Assembly: GCA_036023115.1 (NCBI GenBank) | Contig: JAYKKT010000079.1 | Location: 13,569,501-13,633,500, forward strand | Direction of reading: 5' to 3' | From: Brasenia schreberi | Lineage: Eukaryota; Streptophyta; Magnoliopsida; Nymphaeales; Cabombaceae | Length of the DNA stretch: 64,000 bases | Shown: positions 10,230-21,773 of the stretch, one piece after another | Numbering within the stretch: position 1 is the first letter of the stretch | Layout of the letters: each line of letters starts with the position of its first letter | The notes under the pieces: model-generated | Databases searched by the model: none | Seen by the model: only the letters and a program-made list of their open reading frames with translations | Told to the model about the DNA's origin: nothing | Position numbers and translations under genes: made by a program

Positions 10230-10960
10230 CAGCAAGCACGTATCTCTTAGCATTCAGATTCCGCTTGAAAAAGCCATCTGGTTAATGGAGAAATATAAGT
10301 TACGAAATTAAACACGGAGACCCGTCGAGGCCGTCGTAGACATCGGCATGTTTTCTCGTGAAACTAATTAGGGTCTTTTTTTTTTCTTTCCGATTTTGAT
10401 AGGTAAGCTGGGTTTGGCAGATCCCTCCCTGATGCATGCCCTGAGGCATTGAACTCAAGTTGAAATTGGATTGATGGTTAATTCAAACCAAAAAGCATAT
10501 AGTTGGTCAATGCTGTAACTACCAAGTTGTTTAAGTAATTGTCAAAGGCTAACATGCGGAATAAGACACTTGTCCCACTTGTCCTGGATTAAGGGGACCC
10601 ATAAAATGGACTATATCTGGATGAGGATTTAATTCATGAACCAAAAACCACGTGGGGTTCGGTTTGAATATTAACCGTTCATTCTTCCTTGTTCAATAAG
10701 ACGTACCAGGCGCAGCTATACCACTTGTTATCTCGTTAGTTCTCCCTTGACTTCTGCTTGACGAAACAACTCAGAGAAGCCTCGGATTGTGTCACAGGAC
10801 ACGCACCGGGAACCCTAGCGCCGTTCGAAGAGGGGTTAGAATTGCATATGAGCACACTGATGCATGCCGCTCACTTGCGTGCCATGACAATGCACAGTCT
10901 TTTGTCCTAAGCGCCTATCTCGCGCATAGGCCATAGACATTAGCGTAATCTCCCTTGTAA
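10230..10960 (+). repeat. 731-bp duplicated segment, copy 2
   Basis: The partner of 7779-8509. It lies in the distal 5' flank of PG pseudogene 1. It ends at CCCTTGTAA, after which the sequence is a copia-type LTR remnant instead of the flank seen after copy 1. Confidence 0.9.
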
Positions 10961-11013
10961 CAAGGACAAGGACCATTAGGATCCTATCCACTTGCATGGA
11001 CCAGCAGTGAGCT

Positions 11014-11021
11014 TATAAATA
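11014..11021 (+). promoter_or_regulatory. TATA box of copia-type LTR remnant
   Basis: TATAAATA within GAGCTTATAAATAGCCGC, about 50 bases before the first 167-bp repeat. The spacing puts the triplicated repeat in the transcribed R/U5 part. Confidence 0.5.
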
Positions 11022-11066
11022 GCCGCTGCATGCATTATAATTGGTGGCTTTTGCTTGAGTGAAGGT

Positions 11067-11567
11067 TCTCTTTGCTGATCGCCTCTTGCTTCTCTCTTGA
11101 GTAATCACCATGGATGAAAGTGATCTTCAAGTGGCTAGTGAGTGCCCTCAAGTGAGGTTGAGCGTGTGTGAGAGAACAGCAAGCCCTTTGCTACGGTGAA
11201 GAGCATTTACAACAGAAGTTTTGCCAAGAGAAATCTCTTTGCTGATCGCCTCTTGCTTCTCTCTTGAGTAATCACCATGGATGAAAGTGATCTTCAAGTG
11301 GCTAGTGAGTGCCCTCAAGTGAGGTTGAGCGTGTGTGAGAGAACAGCAAGCCCTTTGCTACGGTGAAGAGCATTTACAACAGAAGTTTTGCCAAGAGAAA
11401 TCTCTTTGCTGATCGCCTCTTGCTTCTCTCTTGAGTAATCACCATGGATGAAAGTGATCTTCAAGTGGCTAGTGAGTGCCCTCAAGTGAGGTTGAGCGTG
11501 TGTGAGAGAACAGCAAGCCCTTTGCTACGGTGAAGAGCATTTACAACAGAAGTTTTGCCAAGAGAAA
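11067..11567 (+). repeat. Tandem repeat, three copies of 167 bp
   Basis: The units 11067-11233, 11234-11400 and 11401-11567 start TCTCTTTGCTGATCGCC and appear identical by eye. Each contains ACCATGGATGAAAGTG, but 167 is not a multiple of three and no frame runs through, so this is not a coding repeat. Identity among units implies recent amplification. Confidence 0.93.
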
Positions 11568-11644
11568 TGATGGACAACAAGCGTTGCTGTTGCCGAGCAT
11601 CGATTGGTGAAGCAGAAGGTCAGCGACCATCAGTGGTGTCACAA

Positions 11645-11655
11645 TTGGTATCCGA
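11645..11655 (+). promoter_or_regulatory. Primer-binding-site-like sequence
   Basis: TTGGTATCCGA follows an LTR-like CACA end. Plant copia elements use initiator tRNA-Met, with a site close to TGGTATCAGAGC; the match here is partial. Confidence 0.4.
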
Positions 11656-12189
11656 ATGTGGTTAGCTCCTCGGAGGACACGCTGATTCGCCGAAGGTGAT
11701 TTCGTGCATATGGGAGCAACCGGTGAAATTGTTTTGCAGAAATCAAATCTGAATCATCTTTTCAAGTGAGATATGATCTTTGCATTGTGATCTACGCAGA
11801 GCTAGTGCAAAGGCGTAGATCAAGCACAGATCTACTCGTGCCTAACCATTTCTACTTCTATGATGATTCTTTCCATTCGTCACATTGGAAAGAAAGTCGG
11901 AGAAAGCTCTACGATCTGTCGAGAAAGGACAAGCTGCTAGAACTAGGTGATTTGAAATTTCAAATTTATGTGGCTCTCATTGCTTCTGTGAAAAATGGTT
12001 TTCTCCTACTATTTATTGTATGTGGTTCCATCAAATTCAAGTAATGAGATAAAGGTTACAAATTTCTTTAACTTATTTAGGCTAATATGTCCTGGCCTCT
12101 TATACTGGGAATTCATATCAATAAGCATGACCCACTTAATATATGTGGAAAAAGTAGATGATCCTTCGTTATTCATTTGTTGAGTTTGA
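11656..12189. other. Unassigned stretch between LTR remnant and copia relic
   Basis: An open frame of 92 codons (11766-12044, plus) has no motif I recognise and is probably chance. From about 11960 the sequence resembles, on the minus strand, the integrase-side part of the copia family seen at 18500-18640 and 25000-25100, so the copia relic may reach to about 11960. Confidence 0.4.
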
Positions 12190-13380
12190 AGTGACTATAA
12201 TAAAAAAATACCAATAAAAAGCACATGATTATGTTATGTATGGTCACCTTCTCAAGGAAAAACATGTCCTCAAAATCCTTTTTGACTAGCAAAGGTATCA
12301 ATACTAAATTATGCCTTATAAATGACATAATTAATATATCAATTAGTAAAATAAGGGTGCTCACAATATCAATCCTAAAGAGCTCAACTCCTAGAACACA
12401 AGAGTAAGTATTGTTTTCCATGTAAACTCAATGTTCATTGGATAGGTACTTTTTGATGTCCGTAACTCTGTTCTTACTCTTTGCAATATAGCGTGTTGCT
12501 CCGAAGTTAATTCATTAACCAAAAATATCTCTATCCAGATGAAGGTATTTTGGGATTACATAGATTATTTCATGCTTCTCCTTTCGGTCGTTTTATCGAG
12601 TGTTGATAGTGCCTCCATTTTTTATAGTTAAAGCATTTTACCCAAGAAGCGGATCATTGTTGTTTCTTAAATGATTTACTTTTCTTTTTGTTAAATTCTA
12701 ATTTTTTTATTTTGATTTTTATTCTAATCATTTATACAACTAGAGCCAAGGTCACCTTTAGCAAGGAGCAATTTTTCCATCTTACCCTTTTTTAGGTGCT
12801 CTTGTTCAATTGTCAATTTTAAGGAAAGTTCAGTTAAGGTAACTATAGAGTAAACCTTAAGAGCAGTGGTGACCATATCTCATGAAGATAAAAGACTATT
12901 TAGTATGGTTAAGATTTGTATTGGGTGTGGAATGATAGTATTAGCCATAGCTAAATCTCTAGCTAGGATGAGTGTCTTATTCACATGCTCGATTATATTG
13001 TCTGACTTTTTCCTTTTATAAGAGTTATATTGTGGTAAGTGCAATTGTATATGTAGTTCTACAATAGTGTCATACTTAGTTGTGATTGCATCAAACATTT
13101 CTTTTATACTATTACATTCATTGAAAACCTTATTGAGGTCATCTTCCACGCAGGTCCATATAATTCTCTTTGCTATAATGTCATCCCTAGAGAAACTTTT
13201 ATAGCATTTTCTTTCCTTAGTTGATGCTTTTACATTAGGTTTAATCCTAGTTTCTTTATGGATATAATCTATACCCTCTAGTATCAAAACTAATGGAATG
13301 CATCTTTTTAAGGTTTGAAAATTAAAACCATTTAGTATGTGAGTTTTTGCCAACTCGAGGACACGTACTCTCGAAGCCAT
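12190..13380 (-). pseudogene. Copia family A, copy 1: gag and protease
   Basis: The minus-strand gag starts at the ATG at 13380 (MASRVRVLELAKTHILNG) and carries the copia gag-type (UBN2-like) blocks: FQTLKR, SFSRDDIIAK, EMFDAITTKYD and HVNKTLILARDLAMAN. The frame runs to 12880. Lower down, protease-like sequence (GATRYIAKSKNR and YMENNTYSCVLGVELFRID at about 12520-12370) is present out of frame. Gag packages element RNA; this copy is broken. Its 5' flank retains only about 210 bp of the family's leader and is joined to the RNase H end of copy 2, not to an LTR. Confidence 0.8.
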
Positions 13381-13638
13381 GTTAATTATTTAAATATAAG
13401 CAAATATTCCAAAGTGAAGATCTAACAAGAAGGACAATCAAAAAAATAAATATATGACAGACTAATAAGCAATAACATGGTGCAAGCAAGTTAATCAATT
13501 AAGATTGATAAGGCACTAATGAGTAACTTTAGAGAAGAACAAGTCATTTCACTATAAGTAATTTCAGGTACCTGTCTATAAACATAAAAGTGTCTATAAA
13601 GAACTGCTCTTGTGTGTGTTTCTATACAATTAGAAACC
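13381..13638 (-). other. Junction between copia copy 1 leader and copy 2 pol end
   Basis: On the minus strand the RNase H end of copy 2 is followed by a short unique stretch, then about 210 bp matching the end of the family leader, then the gag ATG of copy 1. A complete LTR is absent, so two partial copies were fused here. Confidence 0.55.
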
Positions 13639-15180
13639 CTAAACATGTCTCAATCTGATATTGGTAACATGTTTAGCAAATAAGTCTTGAGATATACTTT
13701 TTGTTAAGGGGTCTCTTATCATATCTTTTGTTGGAAGGTAAGTGTGAGATATTTCATTCTTTTGTATCATATCATGTACATAATGATACTTTACTATTAC
13801 ATACGTGCTCCTTGATTTATCAACTCCATTCTTTATAAGTGTTATGACTGTAGTATTGTCATAATAAATGAAAACTAACTCATTGTCTATATCCAGCTTC
13901 AAATCATAAATGAAGTGACTTATTTAAATGACACTTATTGCAAACATACTGCAAGCAATATATTTAACTTCTTGTGTATACAATGCTACACAATCTTCTT
14001 TCTTACATGACCAAGAAACAAAACCACCTCCAAACAAGAAAACTTGATTGAATGTTGACTTGATGTCATCGTTGCACTCGGTAAAGTCAACATCTAAATA
14101 TCAAGTAATTTATAATTTATATGTCTGATAATATAATTTCAAATCCTTTGTTCCTTTTAAATATCTCAAAATCTTCTTTACGACAACCAAATGTTGTTAA
14201 CCAAGATTACTTTGATATCTACTCATGAGACCAATAACAAAGCTAATATCACGTCCTGTACATAACATAGCATACATCAAGCTACCAATCGCTTGAGTAT
14301 AAGGAACATTTGGTTTTCTTATCTATCACTTGGACATTTAGCTTTACTAAGCTTGATCCCTTTGACAACAAGTGTACTAGCAGAGATGCAATCACCCATT
14401 CTGAATTCTTGAGAATATAGTTAATATATTTTCTTGACTTATACATAATAGTCTAGACTCTCTATTAGGGATAATCTTTATACCCAATATATAGGATGTC
14501 TCTCCCATATCCTTCATCTCAAACGTAGAGCTTAACCATGACTTGGTCTTGATAATTTTATCATTGTCATTACCAGTTAATAAGATGTCATGCATATAAT
14601 GATAGGATGACAAAGTGGCTCCCACTATTTCAGACAAAGGTACATTAATCTAACTAATTAGCCACAAACCCAAGTTCTATAACAAGATTTTGAAAGCTAA
14701 AATACTATTGACAAGGTGATTATTTTATACTATGGGATTTCTTCAACCTATATATCATATCATCGTGACGTTTAATTACATATCATATCATTTTGACCTT
14801 TAATTACATAACCTTTTGGCTGTTTCATGTAAATTATTTCATTAAGGTCACCACTTAGAAAAATATTTTTTATATCTAGATGATGTAAATCCAAATCATG
14901 AAAGGCAACAATTGCCAAAATTATGGTTATGGATGCAAATCTTGTAATTGGAGAATATGTTTCAACATAATAAATTTCCTCGTTTAGGAAAAACTTTTAC
15001 AACCAACCTCACTTTAAATTTTTTTTATTGAACCATTGACTTTATATTTCTTTTTCAATACCATTTACAACCTATTGATTTTCATCCTTTTAACAAAATG
15101 ACCAACTCTAGGACTTGTTTTCTAAATAGATTTAATTTTTTATATGAAGGTATTTTACCAACCTTAAATTTCAATCCAAT
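13639..15180 (-). pseudogene. Copia family A, copy 2: RT and RNase H relic
   Basis: The minus strand reads RT to RNase H. Recognisable pieces are CKWVFKKKYKVNGS-like text at about 15050, then the YMHDILLTGN block at about 14590-14560 where YVDD is usual, so the first catalytic Asp is replaced by His. TFEMKDMGETSYILGIKI follows at about 14530-14475. An RNase H tail at 13902-13639 includes YYDNTTVITLIKNG and YLPTKDMIRDPLTK. Many stops and frameshifts separate them. Immediately 5' (15181) the sequence jumps to gag/protease-boundary sequence, so protease and integrase are deleted from this copy. Confidence 0.8.
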
Positions 15181-16042
15181 TGAAGGTATTTTGGGATTAC
15201 ATAGATTACTTCATGCTTCTCCTTTTAGTCGCTTTGTCAAGTATTGTTATCACTCTTGTAATAATACCTTTTTATAGTGCCCCAATTTTCTATAGTTAAA
15301 GCATTTTACCAAAGAAGTGGATCCTTGCGATTCTTGAATAATTTATATTTTTTTGTTCAATTCTAAATTTTGATTTTGATTTCTTTTGTTTTGGTGATTT
15401 ATACAACTAGAGCTAGGGTCACCCTTAGCAAGGAGGAATTTCTTCTTCTTGCTCTTTTTTAGGTGCTCTTGTTCAATTGTCAATTTTAAGGAATGTTTAG
15501 CTAGGGTAACTATAGAGTAAACCTTAAGAGTAGTGGTGACAATATCCCATGAAGATAGAAAACTATTTAGTATGGTTGAGATTTGTATTGGGTGTGGAGC
15601 GATAGTATTAGCCATAGCTAAATCTCTAGGTAAGATGAGCATTTTAATCATATGCTTGATCATATTCTCCGACTCTTTCATTTTATAAGAGTTATATTGT
15701 TGTAAGAGCAATTGTATATGCAGTTCGACAATAGTGTCATACTTAGTTTTGATTGCATCAAACATTTCTTTTGTACTATTACATTAATCAAAAACCTTAT
15801 TGAGGTCATCTTCCATGTCAATATAATTGTCTTTGCTATAATATCATCCCTAAATAAACTTTTATAGCTTTCTCTTTTCCTAGTAGATGCTTCTACATTA
15901 GGTTCAATCATGGTTTCTTTAAGGACATAATTTATACCTCTAGTATCAAAGCTAATGAAATATGTCTTTTTAAGGTTTGAAAATTAAAACCATTTAGTTT
16001 GTGAGTTTTTACCAACTCGAGGACACATACTCTCGAAGCCAT
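15181..16042 (-). pseudogene. Copia family A, copy 2: gag
   Basis: Gag begins at the ATG at 16042 and is broken early by frameshifts. The longest open piece (15765-15343) has EMFDAIKTKYD, LLLQQYNSYKMKESENM and a basic C-terminus KKSKKKKFLLAKGDPSSSC. This piece differs at only a handful of residues from the plus-strand gag at 31629-32051, much closer than to copies 1 and 3. That pairing supports the inverted duplication described in the findings. Confidence 0.82.
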
Positions 16043-17540
16043 TTTAATTATTTAAATATTAGAAATATTCCAAAAGTGAAGATCTAATGAGCAAGACAAT
16101 AAAAAAATATATATACAATAGACTAATAATCAACAACATGGTGCAAGCAAGTTAATCAATTAAGATTGATAAAGTAGTAAAAAGTAATTTTAGAGAAGAA
16201 CAAGTAATTTCAACTACCTTTCTATAAACAAAAGGTATCTAAGGTACTATCTAAGAATAAAATTTTTTTATGGAGGCAAGATGAAAATTAATACGCTGAT
16301 GTAATTTTAAAAGAAGTCTATGAGCAGAACTATAACTTCTACAACATACACTATTCTATAATTTGAAAAGACATAAATAGTCTATTTGAAATAGTAAAAT
16401 CTATAGATCCGTAATTTCAAAAAGGTTGTAGATACTATTCAGAAATTAACAAAATGTATGATTTAGTAGATATAAAATGATTAAGTATATTTCTTGAAAA
16501 TCACAAAGTTCACTGACTGAAATGGAAATAGTCTAGTGGCAATATTGAGATTTTCAGAAAAAACAATGCATAATGGTAAAATTGTCAAAAAACCGGTAAC
16601 CACTTAGGCTAGTTCTAGAAGGGGCAAAAAAACCCTTCATTTCTTTCATTGGTTAGGTTTATTGTGTGAGATGGCTCAACGAGCCTTAAAGTTGAATTTG
16701 TTGAGATGCAAAGAGGGGCTCTGACAATCATTGGTTCTCAGACAATCATTGGTTTGACAAATGCTGGTGGGGAAAAAACTCAATCTTAGAAAAAGGATGA
16801 CTCCCTTTCTATTTCCCTTCTCCCTCCTTGGTCGATGGCTGCTGATTACTCACTTTGATTTTGTAATGAGGCGGTAAACTGTCCAAAAACAAATGAGGAA
16901 TAAGAGCAACAAACTTCAGATGCGTGAAGATTTTATGGTAAGTTTATTTCTATACCCTTGTTCTCCTTTTCACCAAAGTGAAATTTCTCCCCTTTTACTG
17001 TTATCGCAAACAATCTTAACTAATCTTAACAAAGGAGTAGGTTTCAGTTTCACAAAAGAGATAAAGACTCCATGTCTTGGATATCTGGTTTCAAAACAGA
17101 TGAGTATTTTTTTAAGAAGATTGATTGGTTCTACTTTAATGTGTAAAAAATAGAGGAGAAGGGAATCAATCCACTCTCTAGTCGTCTCCTTTTTTTTCAG
17201 TTTGCAAATTGTTATAACAAGCAACCATACTAAGAGCTAAGAAGAGAAAAAAATTAGAGTAGTTTGCTCTTTGATAATTTATGAATCTATTCTTTATAGA
17301 CGATTATTTGTGTTCAGTATTAGTAACCAATAAATGACCTAGGCTTATCATAGTAAGCCGTGAAGTAATGAATAGAGAGATGTAATTTGATCTTTCATAC
17401 TTGCAGTATTCCCCCCTGCTACAGGTTACCGTCCTATATCAAACATATATAAAACAGTAATTTGTATCTTAAGTAGTCAAGCTATTGAGTTAGTTATCTC
17501 TTCTGGTCTGCGAAAGGATTGTAAGTAGCTTTGATACTAA
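16043..17540 (-). other. Copia family A leader (non-coding), copy 2
   Basis: About 1.5 kb between the primer-binding site and gag. It is conserved in copies 3 (19941-21393) and 4 (29442-30841), but shows no long ORF of recognisable product. A leader this long is unusual for copia elements. The open frame 16893-17153 is not conserved as protein in the other copies. A TTAGTATCAAAGC primer-site-like sequence lies at its 5' end (about 17540-17528). Confidence 0.6.
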
Positions 17541-17933
17541 TGTTATCTCTTTGTTGCATGAGAAGCGTCGTTAAGGTGCGAATCAATTGCCATGCCTTTC
17601 TCACAAGGAACGAAAAGAGAGATTGATCGCATATGATCATCTGCAACTCCCATTCTATTTATCCTTGCATTCCTTTTACTTCTTCGGATGTGTGTTTCAG
17701 CCAAAAGATGTGCATTTCAGCCAAGTGGAAGGGCTTCAAATTGTGTTACCTCTTTACTTAATTACTTTAAAAAAAATATTGTATTTAGTTTAAACATTTT
17801 GTTTGACAAAACTGATAAATGGTCTATGCAATTATAATAAGGAAGGGGGACTCTTTCATATATGTTATGTATGAAGCCTTATGGCCATCCATAACTCCAG
17901 GGGCTATCAATGATAATGTTCAATTGTATTACA
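17541..17933 (-). repeat. Copia family A LTR, copy 2 (5' LTR)
   Basis: On the minus strand the LTR starts TGTAATACAATTGAAC at 17933 and ends GAGATAACA at 17541, directly before a tRNA-Met-like primer site. It is about 393 bp, with close copies at 21773-21394 (minus) and 25669-29441 (plus, interrupted). It is inserted in a PG intron 2, whose sequence continues at 17934. Confidence 0.8.
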
Positions 17934-18178
17934 TGATGATATTCCTTAAAACATGGATATTTGTACTATATACAATAAAGTATATTCTGATTAATCTACT
18001 TGGGTCGTGATGTGCCTTATTCCATGGCCAGATCCACAGGTGACCTTTTGTATCCACAAAGATACCAACAGAAAGCAGTCATCTCCAGTCTTGATATCAT
18101 TGTTCGTGATGGTCACACCAGTAGATTGCTCCACGTGGATGCCGTCCTTATTAGGGCTTGTGCTTGAGGACTGAATTG
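17934..18178 (-). pseudogene. PG fragment 2: part of exon 2 and intron 2
   Basis: Minus-strand GH28 exon 2 with [13 protein letters not shown], a GDDC-type Asp pair region and GSGHGI-like text, followed by intron 2 sequence like that at 55780-55850. The 5' part of exon 2 is replaced at about 18178 by copia integrase-side sequence, and the intron is cut at 17934 by the copia LTR. Nothing else of the gene remains. An inverted copy with the same junctions is at 25424-25668. Confidence 0.88.
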
Positions 18179-19940
18179 TTCATCTACACCATTTTGTTGA
18201 GTTGTATTAGGCATTCTATTTTGCTTATTATATCATGTTCTTTGCAATATTGAGAAAACTCTAATAAGGTATATTATCCACTTCTATCAAACCTTAGTAC
18301 TTTAATAATACATCCAAGTTGATTTTAAACTTCTTGTTGATATTCTTTAAATATGTTCAATACTTCTAATTTATGTGACAAGAGGTATCATACCTCAAAT
18401 AGTCAGCAATAAAGGTCATAAAATAAAATTCACATGATAAAACCTTATTCTAAAAGATCTAAAGATATCAATGTAAATGATTTCTAATAAACTTGTGGCT
18501 CTTCTTGCTTCTATGTAAAATGGTTTCTTGTTACTTTCTCTTTAATGCACACCTACTATTTGTTGAATGTAGTTTCATTAAATTTAAGTAATAAGTTAAA
18601 GGCTATAAATTTCTTTAACTTATTTAGGTTAATATGTCCTACCCTCTTATACTAGGAATTCATATCAATAAGAATGACACATTCAATATATGTGGAAAAA
18701 GCAGATAATCCTTCATTATTCATTTGTTAAGTTTAAAGAGACTATGATAGAAAAATACCAATAGAAAGCACATGATTATGCTATGTATGGTCAACTTCTC
18801 AAGGAAAAACATGACCTAAAAATCCTTTTTGAAAAGGAAAGGTATCGACACAAAATTTTGCCTTATAGTCTTCCTAGAATAGGAGTGCTGACTATATCAA
18901 TCCTAAAGAGCTCAACTCCTAGAACACAAGAGTAAGTATTGTTTCCCATGTAGACTCGATATTCATTCGGTATATACTTTTTGAGGTCCATAGCTCTGTT
19001 CTTACTCTTTGCAATATGGCATGTTGCTCCGAAGTCAATCCATTAGCCAAAAATATCTCTATCCAGATGGAGGTATTTTGGGATTACGTAGATTACTTCA
19101 TGCTTCTCCTTTTGGTCATTTTATCGAGTGTTGTTATCACTCTTCTTGTAATAGTACCTTTATAATGGCCCAATTTTTTTATAGTTAAAGCATTTTACCC
19201 AAGAAGCGGATCCGTGCGGTTTCTTGAATGATTTACTTTACTTTTTTTTAAATTTTAAATTTTTTATTTTGATTTCTTTTGTTCTGGTGATTTATACAAC
19301 TAGAGCTAAGGTCACCCTTGGCAAGGAGCAATTCTTCCTTCTTGCCCTTTTTTAGGTGCTCTTGTTCAATTGTGAATTTTAAGGAAAGTTAAGCTAGGGT
19401 AACTATTGAGTAAACCTTGAGAGCAGTGGTGACTATACCCCATGAAGATAAAAGACTATTTAGTACGATTGAGATTTGTATTGGGTGTGGAATGATAGTA
19501 TTAGCCATACCTAAATCTCTAGCTAGGATGAGCACCTTATTCAAATGCTCGATTATATTGTCCAACTCTTTCATTTTATAAGAGTTATATTGTTGTAAGA
19601 GCAATTGCATATGTAGTTTCACAATAGTGTCATACATAGTTGTGATTGCATCGAACATTTCTTTTGTACTATTACATTCATCGAAAACCTTATTGATGTC
19701 ATCTTCCATGTAGGTCAATATAATTGTCTTTGCTATAATATCATCCCTAGAAAAACTTTTATAGCTTTTTCTTTCCTTTGTTGATGCTTTTACATTATGT
19801 TTAATCGTTGTTTCTTTAAGGACATAATTTATACCCTCTAGTATGAAAGCTAATGGAATACGTCTTTTTAAGGTTTGAAAATTAAAACCATTTAGTTTGT
19901 GAGTTTTTACCAACTCGAGGACACATACTCTCGAAGCCAT
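18179..19940 (-). pseudogene. Copia family A, copy 3: gag, protease, integrase-side sequence
   Basis: Gag starts at 19940 (MASRVCVLELVKTHKLNG) and is open to 19389, with the same blocks as copy 1 but an intact N-terminal half. The protease region near 19040-18900 reads IDFGATCHIAKSKN then YMGNNTYSCVLGVELFRID. The catalytic Asp is kept but the usual Ser of D-S-G is Phe. A degraded zinc-knuckle-like part (about 19200) lies between. Downstream, integrase-side sequence runs to 18179 and stops abruptly in PG exon 2. RT and RNase H are absent from this copy. Confidence 0.8.
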
Positions 19941-21393
19941 TTTAATTATTTAAATATAAGCAAATATTTCAAAAGCGAAGATCTATCAAGCAAGACGATT
20001 ATAAACTAAATATACGACAGACAAATAATCAACAACATGGTGCAAGCAAGTTAATAAATTAAGATTGATAAAGCACTATAAATTAATTTTTGAGAAGAAC
20101 ATGTAATTTCAAATATTTGTCTATAAACAAAAAAGTGCCTAAGGTATTATCTAGGAATAAGAAAGACTTATGGAGACAAGATGAAAATGAATATGCTGAT
20201 GTAATTTTAAAAGAAGTCTATGAGCATAACTATAATTTCTACAACATACACTGTTATATAATTTCAGAAGACATAAGTAGTTTATTTGAAATAGTAAAAT
20301 CTAGAGATCCATAATTTCAAAAAGGTTGTTGGTACTATTCAGAAATTAAAAAAACGTATGATCCAATAGATATAAAATGATTAAGTACATTTCTAGAAAA
20401 TCATAAAGTTAACTACTGAACTGCAAATAGTCTAGTGGCAATATTGTGATTTCTAGAAAATAACAGTGCATAATGGTAAAATTGTCAGCAAGAAAACTGC
20501 TAACCACTTAGGCTAGTTCTACAAGGGGCAAGAAACCCCCCCTTCCTTTCTTTCATTGGTTAGGTTTTCTGTGTGAGATGGCTCATCGAGCCTTAAAGTT
20601 GAATCTGTTGAGATGTGGAGAGGGGCTCTGACAATCATTGGTTCTCTGACAATCATGAAAAAACTCAATGCTTAGAAAAAGGACGACTCCCTTTCTATTT
20701 CTCTTCTCCCTCTTTGGTGAATGGCTGTCGATTACTCTCTTTGATTTTGTAATGAGGAGGTAAACCGTCGAAAAGCAAATGAGGAATAAGACCGAGTGAA
20801 GATTTTATGGAAAGTTTATTTCTATATCCAAACTGAAATTTCTTCCCTTTTACAGTTATCGCAAACAATCTGAACTAATCTTGGCAAAGTAGTAGGTTTG
20901 AGTTTTGCAAAAGAGAAAGACTCCATGTCTTAGATATCTGGTTTCAAAACAGATGATTTTTTTTTTAAGAAGATTTTTTGGTTTCTACTTTAATTTGTAA
21001 AAAACAGAGGAGAAGGGTATCAATCGACTCTTTAGTCGTCTCCTTTGTTTTCAGTTTGCAGATTGTTATAACAAGCAACCGTACACAGAGCTAAGAAGAG
21101 AAAAAAATTAGAGTAGTTTGCTCTTTGATAATTTCTGAATCGATTCTTTATAGACGATTATTTGTGTTCAGTATTAGTAACCAATAAATGACCTAGGCTT
21201 ATCATAGTAAGCGGTGATATAACGAATAGAGAGATGTAATTTGATCTTTCATACTTGTGGTATTCCCCCTGCTACAGATTACCGTCCTATATCAAACGTA
21301 TATAAAACAGTAACTCGTATCTTAAGTAGTGAAGCTATTGAGTTAGGCATCTCTTCTGGTCTGCGAAAGGATCGTAAGTAGCTTTGATACCAA
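19941..21393 (-). other. Copia family A leader, copy 3
   Basis: Aligns along most of its length with 16043-17540 and (inverted) 29442-30841. Shared landmarks include GCTCTGACAATCATTGG and the primer site TTGGTATCAAAGC at 21393-21381. No protein recognised. Confidence 0.6.
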
Positions 21394-21773
21394 TGTTGTC
21401 TCTTTGTTGCACGAGGAGAGCCGTTAAGTTGTGAATCAATTGGCATGCCTTTCTCACAGGGAACGAAAAGAGAGATTGATCGCAACTCCCATTCTATTTA
21501 TCCTTCATTCCTCTTTTACTTCTTCGGATGTGTGTTTCAGCCAAAAGATGTGTGTTTCAGCCAAGTGAAAGGGGTCCGAATTGTGTTACCTCTTTACTTA
21601 ATTACTTAAAAAAAAATTGTTGTATTTAGTTTAAACGTTTTGTTTGACAAAACTGAGAAACGGTCTATGCAATTAGAATAAAGAAGGGGACTCTTGCGTA
21701 TCTGTTATGTATGAAGCCTTATGGCCATCCATAACTCCAGGGGCTATCAACGATAACGTTCAATTATATTACA
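21394..21773 (-). repeat. Copia family A LTR, copy 3 (5' LTR)
   Basis: Minus-strand start TGTAATATAATTGAAC at 21773, end GAGACAACA at 21394, then the primer site; about 380 bp. The outer flank from 21774 is unrelated to the PG intron flank of copy 2, so this was a separate insertion or a recombined end. It lies about 220 bp downstream of the PG gene's stop codon. Confidence 0.8.

Larger units (their letters stand above)
10961..11643 (+). mobile_element. Copia-type LTR remnant with internal triplication
   Basis: A TATA box (TATAAATA, 11014-11021) is followed by the 3 x 167-bp repeat. The unit ends with GTGTCACA and then ATTGGTATCC, which resembles the tRNA-Met primer-binding site that follows copia LTRs. 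No second LTR or gag was found to the right, so this is an isolated 5' end. The exact LTR start is uncertain: it could be TGTAACAAGG at 10956, overlapping the end of the 731-bp repeat, or it may be lost. Confidence 0.55.

Noticed and set aside
11101..11560. Repeated ACCATGG start-like context
   Set aside because: The 167-bp unit is not divisible by three and frames close quickly, so it is not a repeated protein.
11067..11567. CRISPR-like array
   Set aside because: Only three contiguous 167-bp copies without spacers, in a plant genome and inside an LTR.
16893..17224. Overlapping open frames on both strands in the copia leader
   Set aside because: Not maintained as protein in the other leader copies (19941-21393, 29442-30841).
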